A stretch of DNA of 57,306 nt from a virus. The DNA lies in IMG/VR virus record IMGVR_UViG_3300046534_001237, positions 1 through 57,306 of that record. One strand, given 5' to 3'. Positions 31,800 to 40,559 of this stretch are shown here, one piece after another. The notes under the pieces were generated by a model, which did not search any database, was not told the origin of the DNA, and was given only the letters and a program-made list of their open reading frames with translations. Each line of letters begins with the position of its first letter. Position 1 is the first letter of the stretch. The position numbers were made by a program, and so were the translations under genes.

Positions 31800-34276
31800 C
31801 TTGAGAGAGATTCTAGCGCAGCAAGACGTTTGTCGCTTTCCTGCCACCCTTTAACTGCAAATGCTATCATCTCTGTTAGCCGCAACATGTGGAGATCTTC
31901 GCCCTCGTCATAAGCATAACCAGCCCAATCGTCGTAACCCGCAGCGGTCATTGCTGACTTGATTTGCTGTGCGGGAAAGCCTGTATGTGGCCGGCTATGT
32001 GAAATGATTTTCTCAGCCACAGTTTCCGTCACGGTTTCCATTACTGGCATCTTGTAAGTGAGTGGCACCTCTTCAACCAGAACCGCATTGCCGACTTCAT
32101 CCAGCACTGGCTCGTTTGTGAATTGTTTTTCCTCGTAGTCAACGGTTTTAACTACTTGGACAGGCTTGCCATCCATGATTTTAATAGTTGTTTCTTCGCG
32201 TTGCTTTGTAACTGTTACCTGCCGTTTAACTTCTTTGGTTTCGGCTGGAATAACCTTGTCGGTGTAAGTAAACCAAACTGGATCAATTAGGCGCAGGAAT
32301 GCACTGGCGTTGTCAATTGTGGCAATGTCTTTTTTGCGCCGCTCATCTGAAACCGTGGCTGCGTTTTGTAGGAAAATATTATCCCACTCTTTTTCCGCCG
32401 AACCAAAGTCTTGAGTCTCGGGTGTGCCAGGTATTACGTTGCCTGAGCTGTCTATACGCATGGCTTCAGCTCTAGTCCCATTCGGACCGGTGCTAAAACC
32501 TATATATGAGTCGTCTGTTCCGCTGCCGGTTGACTCGACGCCGAACGATATTTTGGAATTCGCTCCATCAACGTTGGAAAACTCAATAGCAGAACCTCCG
32601 TCACTACCGTTGTATAGCCTAAAAGCTGTAGCGTCTAAATCTGAGGAAGCTGCTGTATCGTATTTGACTTCTAACTTAGAACTTGGCGAGCTAGTACCAA
32701 TGCCCAGTTGATCAAACTCTACGCTATCAGTAGTAGCCAAACCCTGATTTACGTTATTCAGATTAGTTGAAAAAGCTTGCACATCGACGCCAATCTGCAA
32801 ACCTAAGTTTGTTCTTACTACTGCGTAATCTAAAAAACCTAAACCATTGTCACCTTTAAGTAGAGCCCCGGACAAGCTGCTCGAACTACCCCCTTGAAGT
32901 CCTATTGTGTACTCTTTAAAGTCTGTCAGCGTTGTTCCGTTTGTGACTGTAGCGGTTGATTCGATAAACCACCAGCCAAAGAAAGTAGCATCTTTTAGCG
33001 CTGGATTTAAAACGTATTCCTCTGTTAACACGCCAGCTTTTGCAAGTAACATATTTGCATATTGAGCTTGACCTGCTTGCATTGCAAAGTTACCTGAACT
33101 ATATCTATACAGCCGATGACCGACTAACGTTGTTGAAGCCAATGCATTAAGACTCCCAGCATTGTCCCAATACTTTAAAAGGTTTGTTTCAGAAGATATA
33201 AGTTCTGTTCGTGACATCCAGTTATAGCTAACATTTGTTGCTGCATCAAAGGGTTTTATATTTGGGTTAAAAATGTCACCGGTACCACCGAACTCTAAAA
33301 TCGTGCCTGCCGAAACATCGAAACCTAAATCAGCTCTTCCTGTTATAAGCTGGTCTTTTCTAAAAGCTACTCCTGCAGCACGTAGAAACTCATAAATATC
33401 CCGCATGGTATTAGTGTAATGACCTATGGGGTTGTTGTAATATTCAAAGGCTATAATCTGTTCAAGAACAGCATCTACGCCAATTCTCATCGTAAATGCT
33501 TTTCTGGTTTTATCTTGACGAGTTGGAATAGTTGTTTGCTGGCCTAAATTTCCGTTTTTGTCTATGTAAACCCAGGTAGATGTAGCAGTCAAATCGTTAA
33601 CTGTTATGCCCGTAGCCCCAGCATAACTAAAAGATGCATAACCTTCATCACTACTCATTTCTCCAGCAACAGCACCTTGGGCAAAAGTTGTGCCTCCGGC
33701 TCCTGCAGTATTGACATAAGTGCTTGTTACTCCCGTTCCCCTTGCTTTGTACAGAGCAGCGTCAGCGCTCAATATCCAATCTTTAACATTTGTTTCATCA
33801 ACTACAATAAGACCAGTATTATCAAGCGTAACGTTTTCAGCTATGTTGGTTGATGAGGCTAGTAATAGTTCCCATTTCGCTGTATCCGTCAGAATATTAC
33901 CGGTAGAAGTGTGCGTTTCTATGCAAATGTAAAGACTGGCCAGATCAATACGACCTTGGGAATCTCTTACTACATCTCGAATTTGGTAATCAGTGCCTGC
34001 AGCATCAGCGTGATCTCCTTTCCAGTCACCCATTATAGTAGTAACTGCAAGATCACCATTGATATCAAATGAAATTAACTTACCTGCCCTTGCCGCAGCA
34101 TTTAAAACAATATTTGTTACACCAGCGGCATTCGTAACTTGCAAAGATTTACCAAGCTCCGTTTCAACCAAATCAAGTCCGCCAGCTACGCCAGACAAAT
34201 TAGTATTAACATCCTCGGCTTTAGCTAATTCGCCAGGCACAAATTGGGTTACAAAATTCCAGAATGAATTGCTCAT
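31796..34276 (-). CDS. Tail fibre with C-terminal peptidase S74 chaperone domain
   Basis: 826 residues. The N-terminus FWNFVTQFVPGELAKAEDVN is typical of podovirus fibre heads. The shaft is beta-rich with GIGTSSPSSKLEVKYDT and MRIDSSGNVIPG, the usual lead into an S74 domain. VSDERRKKDIATI holds the catalytic Ser-Lys pair and TGFPAQQIKSAM is the second S74 motif. Between them lies an insertion of about 90 residues rich in T, V, E and K. The domain trims itself after trimer folding, releasing the mature fibre. Confidence 0.88.
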   Translation of the reverse strand: MSNSFWNFVTQFVPGELAKAEDVNTNLSGVAGGLDLVETELGKSLQVTNAAGVTNIVLNAAARAGKLISFDINGDLAVTTIMGDWKGDHADAAGTDYQIRDVVRDSQGRIDLASLYICIETHTSTGNILTDTAKWELLLASSTNIAENVTLDNTGLIVVDETNVKDWILSADAALYKARGTGVTSTYVNTAGAGGTTFAQGAVAGEMSSDEGYASFSYAGATGITVNDLTATSTWVYIDKNGNLGQQTTIPTRQDKTRKAFTMRIGVDAVLEQIIAFEYYNNPIGHYTNTMRDIYEFLRAAGVAFRKDQLITGRADLGFDVSAGTILEFGGTGDIFNPNIKPFDAATNVSYNWMSRTELISSETNLLKYWDNAGSLNALASTTLVGHRLYRYSSGNFAMQAGQAQYANMLLAKAGVLTEEYVLNPALKDATFFGWWFIESTATVTNGTTLTDFKEYTIGLQGGSSSSLSGALLKGDNGLGFLDYAVVRTNLGLQIGVDVQAFSTNLNNVNQGLATTDSVEFDQLGIGTSSPSSKLEVKYDTAASSDLDATAFRLYNGSDGGSAIEFSNVDGANSKISFGVESTGSGTDDSYIGFSTGPNGTRAEAMRIDSSGNVIPGTPETQDFGSAEKEWDNIFLQNAATVSDERRKKDIATIDNASAFLRLIDPVWFTYTDKVIPAETKEVKRQVTVTKQREETTIKIMDGKPVQVVKTVDYEEKQFTNEPVLDEVGNAVLVEEVPLTYKMPVMETVTETVAEKIISHSRPHTGFPAQQIKSAMTAAGYDDWAGYAYDEGEDLHMLRLTEMIAFAVKGWQESDKRLAALESLSR

Positions 34277-36379
34277 TTATCTTACCAAGTTTCGTTTAAT
34301 GTAGTGATAGGTAACGGCGAAGAATGTATGTGGATCTGAATACGTGCTTGTAGAAGTAAGCTGCAAGCCAATGTTGCGACCTATACCATCAAGATCACCT
34401 TCGATTAAAGTGACATCAGCTGTCGACCAGTTGAAGCTATTCCAGAACACCTCATTCCACGGAGATCCGCCAGAATTAAGAGTTTCTTCTAGTGATATTC
34501 CAGATGGCGTCCTGCCTGAATTGTAGTCAAAAACAGCTTTGTAGTTCACAACCGTTCCAATCGAACCATCAGCTTCGATCATTACTTTTTTGTATTCTTT
34601 GTTTAAACTAGGCGATCCCAAATGATCGTAAGAAAGAACCAAAATGGCGGTAACCGGATCTCCATCGATCGACGTACCTTTGTCCATTTGATAAACAAAT
34701 CCATCAGAAGACCCAAAAAATAATATTTCAGACCCATTGGCGTCTTTGCCATCAGCAGTAACTAGCGCCGGGATGATGTTACCATTCGCTCTCTTATAAC
34801 TGACTGTCGTAAATCCAGATAATTCCCTATCTTTAAACGTAGCAAAGATTGCTGTACCGTCAGAAAAGAATGTTCTTAATTGATTTTTCTTACGACTGAT
34901 TATCGATGAAACTGCTATTTCTTTCTTTGCTGTTACCAAAGGCTCAATAACTTGGCTGTAAGTCGTGCTATCGAATGAACCGAATTCCTGAACCGCTTTA
35001 ATATTCATGAAGCCTTGATCATCCAGGAATCTTGTTCCACCTGACATTCGTTGCATTGTCCATTCTTTGCCGCCTGATTCGTCGTTAACAGTTTTTAAGT
35101 CCCAAGGTGAGTCTGTAGTGTTTTTACCGTAAAGCATAAAAACATGGTCATCACAAAGAATAACAAGCGCCGAACCAACTTCGCTTTGATATCCGAGAAT
35201 ATCGTGACCGACTCCTATTTCAGCTGCACCTAATCCCGACCACAAATAAGGATTGCCTGTTGATGAATTTTGAGACGATCCGTTTTGAAATGACAATATT
35301 AAATGAAACTCATGAATAGTGATGTGAAAAGGAGTATCGACTGTATTGCCAGTAATGATTGGCACAAAGATTGTTCCGTCCCATTCAAAGCACTCGCTTA
35401 CGCCATTAACGCCATATAAGCGCTTAGTGACAGAACTACCAAAAAAGTTATCTATCTCAAACTCGTACCGACCACCAGGAGCTAGTGTGTTTGCTACTTC
35501 GGCACCGCTTAACGTCATGGCACCCGAAGCGCTTGTTGCGGCTCCAGAAGCATAAGGACCAGATGTCACGGCACCAATCACCAGGTAGCCAGCAGCGTCG
35601 TCTGTGCTAAACGCGCCACTCTGTACCACTACTCGATTGATCGTCGACGTAGTGCCTGTTTGCGTTAGCGTTTCACCCTCTAAGGGCGCATCAGTACCAA
35701 GTGTAAAGGCTACTCGGTTACCCAAGCTTTGTTGTACCCATCCTGTAGATGTTGACTTCCACATCAAACAAGCATCGCCAGCCGTGTTATCCCGGAAGGC
35801 ATAAGTAACGGCTCGATAAATAGCTACTCCACGAACTGGGCCAGATCCATCGGAAGATCCAACCGCTAAAATAAGTGATCTCTGAGTTTCAATAGCATCT
35901 TGTTTGTGAGTAGCATCAAGCACTGAAGTGCTGGCACCTCTTTCGTTGGCAGTGCCATTGACAACAGCTACTGTTGAGGCTGATACCTCGATATCTTCAT
36001 TGTCTTGAAAGATGCCTGTTGCATTTGTAATGACTATATAACCATCTGTAGTGCTACCTACTGCATTGGTTAATACGTCAGCAGTATGGCCCGAGTCAGC
36101 ACCAGTAATGACATCACCTTCTGATACATCGGTAACACCAGCATCATAGTTTAATATCCAGTAGGCTGCGTCAGTAGGTGAAGATTGGCCATCAAATCGT
36201 TCAATACCATCAATACGACGATAACCGTTCTTAGTTAGTTGTTCGTAATTTACAGCAGAAAGGCAAGACCCTGGTTCGATATCAATTGGAGAGTCAACAA
36301 GGTTTAACCCACCTTTTAAAGTAAAGGATTTTTGCTCTACATTTCCGCGAGGGCGTCTAGCTAAATTAGAACGGCGCAT
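34277..36379 (-). CDS. Tail nozzle-like protein
   Basis: 700 residues. The opening EQKSFTLKGGLNLVDSPIDI, then PGSCLSAVNYEQLTKNGYRR followed by GIERFDG, is a signature of podovirus tail-tube B or nozzle proteins; the rest is beta-rich, consistent with a propeller or barrel (HILGYQSEVGSALVILCDD-like segments). It lies between the adaptor gene and the fibre gene, the normal order for a short tail. It would form the distal tube and carry fibres. Confidence 0.78.
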   Translation of the reverse strand: MRRSNLARRPRGNVEQKSFTLKGGLNLVDSPIDIEPGSCLSAVNYEQLTKNGYRRIDGIERFDGQSSPTDAAYWILNYDAGVTDVSEGDVITGADSGHTADVLTNAVGSTTDGYIVITNATGIFQDNEDIEVSASTVAVVNGTANERGASTSVLDATHKQDAIETQRSLILAVGSSDGSGPVRGVAIYRAVTYAFRDNTAGDACLMWKSTSTGWVQQSLGNRVAFTLGTDAPLEGETLTQTGTTSTINRVVVQSGAFSTDDAAGYLVIGAVTSGPYASGAATSASGAMTLSGAEVANTLAPGGRYEFEIDNFFGSSVTKRLYGVNGVSECFEWDGTIFVPIITGNTVDTPFHITIHEFHLILSFQNGSSQNSSTGNPYLWSGLGAAEIGVGHDILGYQSEVGSALVILCDDHVFMLYGKNTTDSPWDLKTVNDESGGKEWTMQRMSGGTRFLDDQGFMNIKAVQEFGSFDSTTYSQVIEPLVTAKKEIAVSSIISRKKNQLRTFFSDGTAIFATFKDRELSGFTTVSYKRANGNIIPALVTADGKDANGSEILFFGSSDGFVYQMDKGTSIDGDPVTAILVLSYDHLGSPSLNKEYKKVMIEADGSIGTVVNYKAVFDYNSGRTPSGISLEETLNSGGSPWNEVFWNSFNWSTADVTLIEGDLDGIGRNIGLQLTSTSTYSDPHTFFAVTYHYIKRNLVR

Positions 36380-36382
36380 GTA

Positions 36383-36496
36383 TTAGACCACTGAGTAAGT
36401 GCCACCATGATTAACACAGTAGGCGTAGCTTTCCTCAGCGGCCAATGTGGCGGCAATAGGGTTATTCGATTGTTTATGCGAGTGGTGCAAAATCAT
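36383..36496 (-). CDS. Small hypothetical protein (37 aa)
   Basis: ATG 36496 lies inside the end of the adaptor gene in another frame; stop TAA 36383-36385. It reads MILHHSHKQSNNPIAATLAA then ESYAYCVNHGGTYSVV, the latter resembling short tails of phage head-tail proteins. It fills the 94-bp gap between two structural genes. Could be noise. Confidence 0.4.
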   Translation of the reverse strand: MILHHSHKQSNNPIAATLAAEESYAYCVNHGGTYSVV

Positions 36497-37157
36497 CACT
36501 AAATTCGGGTAATTGTTCTATTTCTAGTCGAAACAATAAGTCAGCAAACTTTGTTTCGGCTTGCTCCAAGACTTCGGGTGCATTTTGCTTATGAGCATAA
36601 TAAGTTAATGCTAGCCAAACAATCATCATCTCAAAATCTTCATTTAAACCAGTTGGCTCATCTGAATCTAATGCAAAGTGTTGAGTAGATTTTTTATATT
36701 CACCTTCGATTGTGTAAATCTTATTTGGCTTAGGCTCAAACCTAATTGCGTTGCTAGGCAGAATAGTGAATGACTGAGACCGATCAGAAGCTCTAGCCTC
36801 CATTTGTACCCTGTTTGATCGACGCCAATCAGAATAATTCTGATAAACAATAAATCCTTGGTCGAAGTAACCTAAATCTGGGTCATGGATCAAAAAAGAA
36901 TTACTATCCCATAGCTTTAGATCAGTAATAGCCATATCAGCTGCGACGTAATCTCTTTGATCGATAACAGTATTAAAGGTAAATTCTCCATGCATGAACA
37001 ACCAGTTTGGCCTCATTAGCTGGATGTTTACCCATGCCTCTCTTACCCACCCGACCATATTACCAAGCTGACCAGTCTGACCTATAACTGTGGTCGGCCC
37101 AGATCCACCAATACTGGTTTCAAGAACAGCTCTTTTGCAGATAGAGAGATAGCTCAC
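36474..37157 (-). CDS. Head-tail adaptor protein
   Basis: 227 residues. MVGWVREAWVNIQLMRPNWLF and the MIVWLALTYYAHKQNAPEVL helix near the C-terminus match the podovirus head-tail adaptor (tail tube A) type. The gene is next to the nozzle and after the capsid block, the expected place. It would sit on the portal ring and connect the tail tube. Confidence 0.72.
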   Translation of the reverse strand: MSYLSICKRAVLETSIGGSGPTTVIGQTGQLGNMVGWVREAWVNIQLMRPNWLFMHGEFTFNTVIDQRDYVAADMAITDLKLWDSNSFLIHDPDLGYFDQGFIVYQNYSDWRRSNRVQMEARASDRSQSFTILPSNAIRFEPKPNKIYTIEGEYKKSTQHFALDSDEPTGLNEDFEMMIVWLALTYYAHKQNAPEVLEQAETKFADLLFRLEIEQLPEFSDDFAPLA

Positions 37158-37161
37158 TTAA

Positions 37162-37644
37162 TTAAGCCACTTGTCCCGGACGAGGATGCGGTCCTTTAAT
37201 GATTTGATATGGGTATGTCATAACTTCTTCTTTTTCCAACTCACCACTATCAGGATCTTGAGTAATTATCTCTTGCACAGCAGTATCAAGAGCGCCGACA
37301 AGTGAAGCAGGAACAGCAATAGGAATGCCCCGAGGTATTGTATTCCAGACCCCTTGTACGCCTATACCAGCAGGCTCGCCACCGCCTTTACCGGCCTGCT
37401 TTGCGATTTTAATAGTGTACCAATCACCCTTTTTATTAGCTGAAGGAATGCTAGAAATAGACGAAGGTGGAGCTTCAAGCTCATTGTTTTCGCAATGGAT
37501 TAATATCTTATCGCGCATTTTCGCTTCACCAGTTGCCTGATGAAGTTCAAGTGGTGGCGTTAGATTACCGGCATAACTCCGTAATTCTTGCGAGTTTGCA
37601 GTGGCTAAATTAAATTTGGTTAAATCGGTCATACAAAATTCCAT
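37162..37644 (-). CDS. Hypothetical head-associated protein
   Basis: 160 residues from ATG 37644, or 156 from ATG 37632, which has GGA about 10 nt upstream. An N-terminal helical segment (NSQELRSYAGNLTPPLEL, MRDKILIHCENNE) resembles a SAP-like or small helical domain; the C-terminal part (WYTIKIAKQAGKGGGEPAGI, GVQGVWNTIPRGIPIAVPAS) resembles domains of phage head proteins. Position between decoration and adaptor proteins suggests a minor head protein. Confidence 0.6.
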   Translation of the reverse strand: MEFCMTDLTKFNLATANSQELRSYAGNLTPPLELHQATGEAKMRDKILIHCENNELEAPPSSISSIPSANKKGDWYTIKIAKQAGKGGGEPAGIGVQGVWNTIPRGIPIAVPASLVGALDTAVQEIITQDPDSGELEKEEVMTYPYQIIKGPHPRPGQVA

Positions 37645-37775
37645 CGGTTAGCGCCTCGTAAGGGGCAGTTTGGGATATATCAGCTTCGCGCCGAGTAAAG
37701 ACCCCATTCGGGGTAAGCATGTCGCCTCACGGCGAGGTAAACTGGCCAGCGATTATTCGCCGACCAGGGTAAAAC
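37645..37775 (-). other. Structured intergenic RNA region with four hairpins
   Basis: No gene lies here. Four stems follow one another: 37742-37767 (11 bp with two G-U pairs, 4-nt loop), 37722-37735 (TCGCC-GTGA-GGCGA on the transcript, a GNRA-type tetraloop), 37701-37714 (5 bp, 4-nt loop) and 37651-37666 (imperfect). The first could end transcription after the decoration gene but lacks a long U tract; mRNA processing or stability is an alternative. Confidence 0.55.
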
Positions 37776-38345
37776 TTAAACTTCGACCATATCGGCTACT
37801 GAAGCCGGGCAATGGGACAAATTGTAAACGGTAGTTGTTCGACCAGTGATACTTGTCAGATCACTTATACCAAGTTGAAACAATGCAACACCAACGGAAG
37901 CGGTCGGAACCTGAACAACCTTAACGGCACCAAAAGGCGCATAACCTTTGGGCACTGTTAGCTCATACTTTGCATCATCCTGAGCTGCAGCAACATCAAT
38001 CGTGCTTTCAATGATGTAAGGCACATTGCCTCGACAAGCAAAGATATAAACAATGGTTTGTGCTTCACCACCATTATCAGCAGTTGCAATTGCCGGGTGA
38101 ATTTTTGTAGCCGCTAATACAGATCCATCTTTTGCGCTCAAAACTACAGCACCACTTAAGTCCCATTCAGCAATAGTAGCCAAATCAGTCATTTGTACGC
38201 CATTAACGCTATGCTCTACAGCACCAGTTGTTTGAAGATTTTCGACGTTTGAGCCATCGACTGCCAAAATTCCTTGGCCATTGCTAAAAGTTCCGACAGA
38301 TCCTCGGATACTCGCATTGGTAATTCCACCTAATTCATTACTCAT
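37776..38345 (-). CDS. Putative capsid decoration/virion protein
   Basis: 189 residues, beta-rich with no strong charge bias (VVLSAKDGSVLAATKIHPAI, IVYIFACRGNVPYIIESTID, YAPFGAVKVVQVPTASVGVA). It lies directly downstream of the major capsid gene past a terminator-like hairpin, where decoration proteins are usually encoded. No specific family recognised. Confidence 0.6.
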   Translation of the reverse strand: MSNELGGITNASIRGSVGTFSNGQGILAVDGSNVENLQTTGAVEHSVNGVQMTDLATIAEWDLSGAVVLSAKDGSVLAATKIHPAIATADNGGEAQTIVYIFACRGNVPYIIESTIDVAAAQDDAKYELTVPKGYAPFGAVKVVQVPTASVGVALFQLGISDLTSITGRTTTVYNLSHCPASVADMVEV

Positions 38346-38383
38346 TTTACTTGCCTCAGTGACAGCGCAGAGCTAATCACAAT

Positions 38384-38420
38384 AAAAGGTTAAAGATAAC
38401 CGCCCTTATGAGCGGCTATC
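38384..38420 (-). terminator. Terminator-like hairpin after the major capsid gene
   Basis: On the minus strand GATAGCCGC and GCGGTTATC pair (one G-U) around a short loop, followed by TTTAACCTTTT. Partial terminators after capsid genes are common and give high capsid mRNA. Confidence 0.6.
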
Positions 38421-38441
38421 GACATATTACACTAAAACTAA

Positions 38442-39452
38442 TTAGCTAACACCGTTCAGATCAGTTGCACCGACTTCGATTCGAGCCATCCATGCTTGGT
38501 TAAGAACAACACAAACGAAATATGTTTTCCAACCAACAAAACCTTTCTGGCCAAGAACGTCGTCTTTACTCGGAGTGCCTGGGTTAAGAACAGTAGGTTG
38601 AATGGCACCAGCACCGCGCAACGGAATAAGCCCGTAAGACTCTTTCGCGATAATAACGATTGGATAAACATCAACCAAAGTACCGGAAGTGATCATGCCT
38701 GTCCCGGATGCTGTAGCACCAGCGTTTGTAAATGGCTCAAGCAAAGGAGTAAGAATGTAACGAACGTCCTCTACCTTACCGCACTCATACGGCAACATCT
38801 TCATGGACCCGTATTTTTCAGTAGGAGTGAAACCAGGCATATCGCGAATATCAGCTTCCAAGTCGGTATGACCAAAAGCTAGATAAGCAGCGTCAACGGG
38901 CTCAGTACCGTATTGAACTGAAGAGCTCATTTTACTAGTGATCTTACGGCCACGCTGGGCTTTAAGGAATCGAGTCGCAGTCCGTTGAGCGTTTAAGTTC
39001 ATTGGATCGTTAACATCGGTACGAACTGAGTCGGCAGCGGCAGCAAAAATGACGTTTGTGCCACCTTTAATAACTCCCCACGTGACCATCTCGATAGTTT
39101 CTGCGGCTTGCTCTCCCGCTAGCACAGACATATCGCGTAATACTGGATCTTCTGACAGATCATCTACACGATCGGTAATCTCAGCTACGTCGCCATACTG
39201 GCCCAATGTAGCAGGCACATCGACATAACTAGTCTTGTGACTTGTAGGCGTTACACCTTCGGTTAGTTGAGTGGTAGATACCACGTAAGGCACTGGGCGA
39301 CGAAACTTAACTTGTTCCGCTTTGTTTTTCGGCATCGGCTTTGACTGACCATAGTCAGACAAAACGATCATAGGTCTTGCATGCTCCAACATTTCTGTTG
39401 CAGCGTATGCGGCTGTTCTCTGGGAAATATCCCCGTAAATTGAACCTGGCAT
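38442..39452 (-). CDS. Major capsid protein, N4-gp56 family
   Basis: 336 residues. MPGSIYGDISQRTAAYAATEM, the KFRRPVPYVVSTTQLTEGVT block with a TPTSHKTSYVDVPATLGQYG segment, then AGEQAAETIEMVTWGVIKGG and VYPIVIIAKESYGLIPLRG are typical of N4-gp56-type HK97-fold capsid proteins, though the genome is smaller than N4's. It follows the scaffold gene and is followed by a terminator-like hairpin. The start has GGAG upstream. Confidence 0.9.
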   Translation of the reverse strand: MPGSIYGDISQRTAAYAATEMLEHARPMIVLSDYGQSKPMPKNKAEQVKFRRPVPYVVSTTQLTEGVTPTSHKTSYVDVPATLGQYGDVAEITDRVDDLSEDPVLRDMSVLAGEQAAETIEMVTWGVIKGGTNVIFAAAADSVRTDVNDPMNLNAQRTATRFLKAQRGRKITSKMSSSVQYGTEPVDAAYLAFGHTDLEADIRDMPGFTPTEKYGSMKMLPYECGKVEDVRYILTPLLEPFTNAGATASGTGMITSGTLVDVYPIVIIAKESYGLIPLRGAGAIQPTVLNPGTPSKDDVLGQKGFVGWKTYFVCVVLNQAWMARIEVGATDLNGVS

Positions 39453-39500
39453 TTTAAATTGCTCCGCGTCTCACGACGTTAGAATGTTAATTAATTGGGC

Positions 39501-40484
39501 TTATGCCCGTTTTCGTTCTTTTCTTGCAGCATATGCGTTGAAAGCGTCTTCGAAGTTATCGGTCACTGTATCGCCTGTGGTAACACCAGCAGACTTACTT
39601 GCGACGGAAGTACCAGAAGCTAATTGCTCAGCTCGCTTTCTTTCATTGCTACTTAACTCAGATCCTTCAGTTTTATCTCCATTATTGACGCCAGGTCCGG
39701 GGTCATTTTTCAGTGTTGGCAGGTTATTAGTAACTAGGTAATTGTCATACATACCGATCAGGGACGTTGCATCTTCTGCGTAGTCGCTTTCGGCTAGTGC
39801 GCCTATACCTGGTGACTGTTGAGCCAGCCAAGACGTAAATTCGGGTGTTTGTACTGCCTCGGTCCACTTTGGGTAGACTTCGGATACGGCGGCGACCTTT
39901 TCATTCGCGGCGGTAGTTGTTGCGGTATCGACTGTTTCTTGGTGTGTTTTTAGTACAGGTGCTAGTGTGCTTTCCACTGCTTCACCCATTGCTTTTCCTA
40001 CACCTTCAAACCGAGAGTCGATCACTCGGGCAATATCTGGATAATCTGCGGTAAACTGCTCCCAACCCTCATCACCCGATTTCATTGCTTCGGTGATATT
40101 TGCCATAGTGGGCTTTTCTTTGCCGACTGGAGCTGAGGTTTGTTGAATCGTTCTCTGAAGATCTGATATTTGACGCTGGTAAGCATTAACTCGACCACCA
40201 TCACTATCAATTCTATGTTGCAAATCCTTTGCGTTTTTTGCGACACCTTCGAAGTAAGTTCGATCTTCAGCGCTTAGATTAGCGTATGGATCGACATTAA
40301 CTACATCGGCAACGACAGGCTTAGCCTTATCGTGGTTATCAATAACCTCTAGTTCCTTTTGGTCATTGTTCGTCACTTCAATATCAACTGGCTCTTTATT
40401 ACCAGAGAATTCAGCAAAAGCAGAATCGAATTCTGATTCTTCGGGTACTGTTGATGTTTCTAAGTTTTCGTTTTCTAGTGCCAT
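39501..40484 (-). CDS. Capsid scaffold-like protein
   Basis: 327 residues from ATG 40484; GAGG lies 7 nt upstream, so the ATGs further up (40505) are unlikely. Very acidic N-terminus (DIEVTNNDQKELEVIDNHDK), coiled-coil middle (KNAKDLQHRIDSDGGRVNAY) and a basic C-terminus (AYAARKERKRA). This charge pattern is typical of scaffolding proteins whose basic tail binds the capsid. It lies between portal and capsid genes, as expected. Confidence 0.78.
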   Translation of the reverse strand: MALENENLETSTVPEESEFDSAFAEFSGNKEPVDIEVTNNDQKELEVIDNHDKAKPVVADVVNVDPYANLSAEDRTYFEGVAKNAKDLQHRIDSDGGRVNAYQRQISDLQRTIQQTSAPVGKEKPTMANITEAMKSGDEGWEQFTADYPDIARVIDSRFEGVGKAMGEAVESTLAPVLKTHQETVDTATTTAANEKVAAVSEVYPKWTEAVQTPEFTSWLAQQSPGIGALAESDYAEDATSLIGMYDNYLVTNNLPTLKNDPGPGVNNGDKTEGSELSSNERKRAEQLASGTSVASKSAGVTTGDTVTDNFEDAFNAYAARKERKRA

Positions 40485-40559
40485 TTTATCCTCGCGGTAC
40501 ATCACGTACGGCTATTAATAAGGTTTATACAACTATTTCAAATTAGCTTCAAGTATATA

